The position numbers and the translations under genes were made by a program. Under the pieces are notes generated by a model, which saw only the letters and a list, made by a program, of their open reading frames with translations, was not told where the DNA came from and searched no databases. Below, in pieces: positions 62,390 to 64,000 of a DNA stretch of 64,000 nucleotides. This DNA is from Hyperoplus lanceolatus (lineage: Eukaryota > Chordata > Actinopteri > Uranoscopiformes > Ammodytidae): contig CM049397.1 of assembly GCA_026929865.2 (NCBI GenBank), forward strand, positions 30,979,698 to 31,043,697. Direction: 5' to 3'. Position 1 is the first letter of the stretch. The number at the start of each line of letters is the position of its first letter.

Positions 62390-62934
62390 GCAAGACGTTA
62401 TCTTCCGCAAAACAATATAGCCTAGTCCCTGAACCGCTACATAACATGGGTTTGGGCGCATTAATACCAATGTAGCAGCCTTTGTAATGAGGTAGGGTCC
62501 CACACTACTTTTTCACTGGGCCAAATAAGTCATGTTTTAATCTATGGTTTGAATGCACGTGTCCCTAACCCAAAGTAATTGATTTGTTTTTCTACAGTTC
62601 TGTATCAATTTTATTTTATTTGTTTAAGTCTCAATAATCTAACTTGCCTTAAGATGTAGAGACCCTGGGAGAGGGATCAGTTTAATGTTTTCTGAGTTTA
62701 ATTCATCTTTAAAACAATCTTTGGTTGGCTACAATAAAAAGTTACATGATCATGAAGCTGTAGCCTGATTATTCATTATTTCTAGGCTTCTATTAAAACA
62801 CACCTTGTGTTTGGGACAGCGAGTAAACTAAACGTCAATGTCCCAAATGAGGTTGACTGGCCAAGTTCGCCATCTTGTGGCGTTTTGGGTGAACTGCATT
62901 ACATCAAGTCTTACATGCAGAGTGCGAATTGATT

Positions 62935-63031
<97 letters not shown>

Positions 63032-63750
63032 GAAACACATATTTCATCTGGTAGCCTACAATAACAAAGAAAAAGATCATAAAACTCAGAAAGGAATATA
63101 TCCAAGAGCTAGAACAATGTGGATGCACACTATCAGAAGTGTTTTTATTTGTTTTTTGCTGTTTACACAAACCTTCTGAACAATGCACCGATGGACCTAT
63201 AAAGAAATGCACGGCCTGTCTTGTACAGCTATAATTGGAATTCTGGCATGCACATGGTCTATTATTTCAGTGTCCCTGACCCTGTCACACCCATGGGCAT
63301 GTAAAGAAAGGTCACACCCATACACCCCTCTGTCGGTAACCTTATCCCATCATCAGTGAGACACTCCTCTTAACTCAATTATATCCTCATTATTTTTTCT
63401 ACTTTCTCCTTATTTGAAGCCTATCAAGTTCGGTTGTTTCCCCAATTCAGCTGACCACCCTCAAAAATACGACCATTCTTTTTGATTTTAATTTATGTTT
63501 AACATTACCCCACAATATCATTTAACAGAAATATTATCAGATATTAATAATAGAAATAATTTGATAACTCTCTGTATAGATATATTTAAAAGTGAACACA
63601 AACTTGAGTCACATAAGATCTTGTGAATTTTTTATACATAAATAAATATTGAAACCAAAATCTGGTCCACAACAGCCATACCCCCAACTTTTATAGGTTT
63701 GGAAGGGGAACTAAACCCCTTTGTGATTCTTACTTTATCCTTAAGGTTCA
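62390..63750. other. intergenic DNA right of the hAT element
   Basis: AT-rich with a (GATA)n tract. No exon or transposon with clear ends was recognised. Confidence 0.55.
62935..63031. repeat. (GATA)n microsatellite, 24 units
   Basis: 97 bp of uninterrupted GATA. Confidence 0.95.
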
Positions 63751-63754
63751 CAAG

Positions 63755-64000
63755 ATTTTGTTCTGTTGACCCCCGCTTTTAGTCCGGTTGCGCCCCGTGT
63801 CTCAGTCAGCATTCCACCCCCCGACACTCGGCTACCCGTTCCACGGGCGAAGTAGTCTAACCAGCCAGCCCAGCGCGGGGCCACACCTCTCGTGCAGCTT
63901 TCGATTGGTCCTCGCGTCATCACTCCCCTCCGATGAGTTCCGCGTTGCAAAGGCATTTAAGTTGCAGCGTTTCCTCCGCAGTTTAACTCTTTTGATAGAA
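63755..64000 (+). promoter_or_regulatory. possible promoter of a gene to the right
   Basis: GC- and CpG-rich, in contrast to its surroundings. It has a reversed CCAAT box (CGATTGGTCC at about 63902), a CRE-like GCGTCATCAC (about 63914) and a TATA-like GCATTTAAG (about 63952) in good order for transcription to the right, starting near 63980. No coding sequence is reached before the window ends; a transposon origin is not excluded. Confidence 0.4.

Noticed and set aside
62935..63031. A CRISPR-like or coding repeat from the (GATA)n tract
   Set aside because: It is a pure tetranucleotide microsatellite with no spacers; the Ile/Tyr/Leu/Ser frames are artefacts.

Overview
The window is nuclear DNA of a ray-finned fish, probably a percomorph teleost. 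The evidence is short introns with GT/AG borders, an AT-rich background dense in (CA)n, (GA)n and (GATA)n microsatellites, tRNA-derived SINEs with the fish-type 'aataaagcaaaaat' tail, LINE 3' stubs and many small terminal-inverted-repeat transposons. Nothing bacterial or viral is visible, and I found no new defence-like or operon-like system.

Two protein genes can be rebuilt exon by exon, and both give open frames of the expected family length. (1) cfap157 lies on the + strand at 2280-8627, with nine coding exons and a predicted 505-residue coiled-coil axoneme/basal-body protein. Its C-terminal box RYRPGDLGLVPR is diagnostic, and a perfect RFX X-box sits 65 bp before the ATG. (2) kank1 lies on the - strand and fills most of the window. 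It has a noncoding first exon at about 59.93-60.2 kb under an NRF1-type promoter, a short coding exon at 33.54-33.58 kb giving only the first 12 residues, a 2.66-kb exon at 21.87-24.53 kb with the KN motif and coiled coils, then nine small exons down to the stop at 10265. The joined CDS is 4032 nt (1343 codons plus stop), against about 1352 residues for human KANK1. The two genes are convergent, with a SINE between their 3' ends.

Layout: 1-2.2 kb, AT-rich flank; 2.2-8.8 kb, cfap157 with a MITE in several introns; 8.8-9.4 kb, intergenic with a SINE; 9.4-33.7 kb, kank1 coding part, whose introns hold two nearly identical piggyBac-like elements in direct orientation, a Tc1-type MITE, fold-back MITEs and a LINE stub; 33.7-59.9 kb, the 26-kb first intron of kank1, with microsatellites, MITEs, a CpG-rich inverted-repeat element and a SINE but no gene I can support; 59.9-60.2 kb, kank1 first exon and promoter; 60.6-62.4 kb, a nested hAT transposon with a perfect 8-bp target duplication; 62.4-63.7 kb, microsatellite and AT-rich DNA; 63.75-64.0 kb, a GC-rich segment that may be the promoter of a gene to the right.

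The two genes have no known joint pathway. CFAP157 is a cilium/sperm axoneme protein. KANK1 is a cortical adaptor joining talin-containing focal adhesions to microtubule-capture complexes and restraining RhoA signalling. The points most worth following are the probable second kank1 promoter for a short isoform, the upstream ATGs in the kank1 leader, the direct repeats that flank kank1 exons 3-4 in a phase that would keep the frame after deletion, and the transposons sitting next to splice donors.
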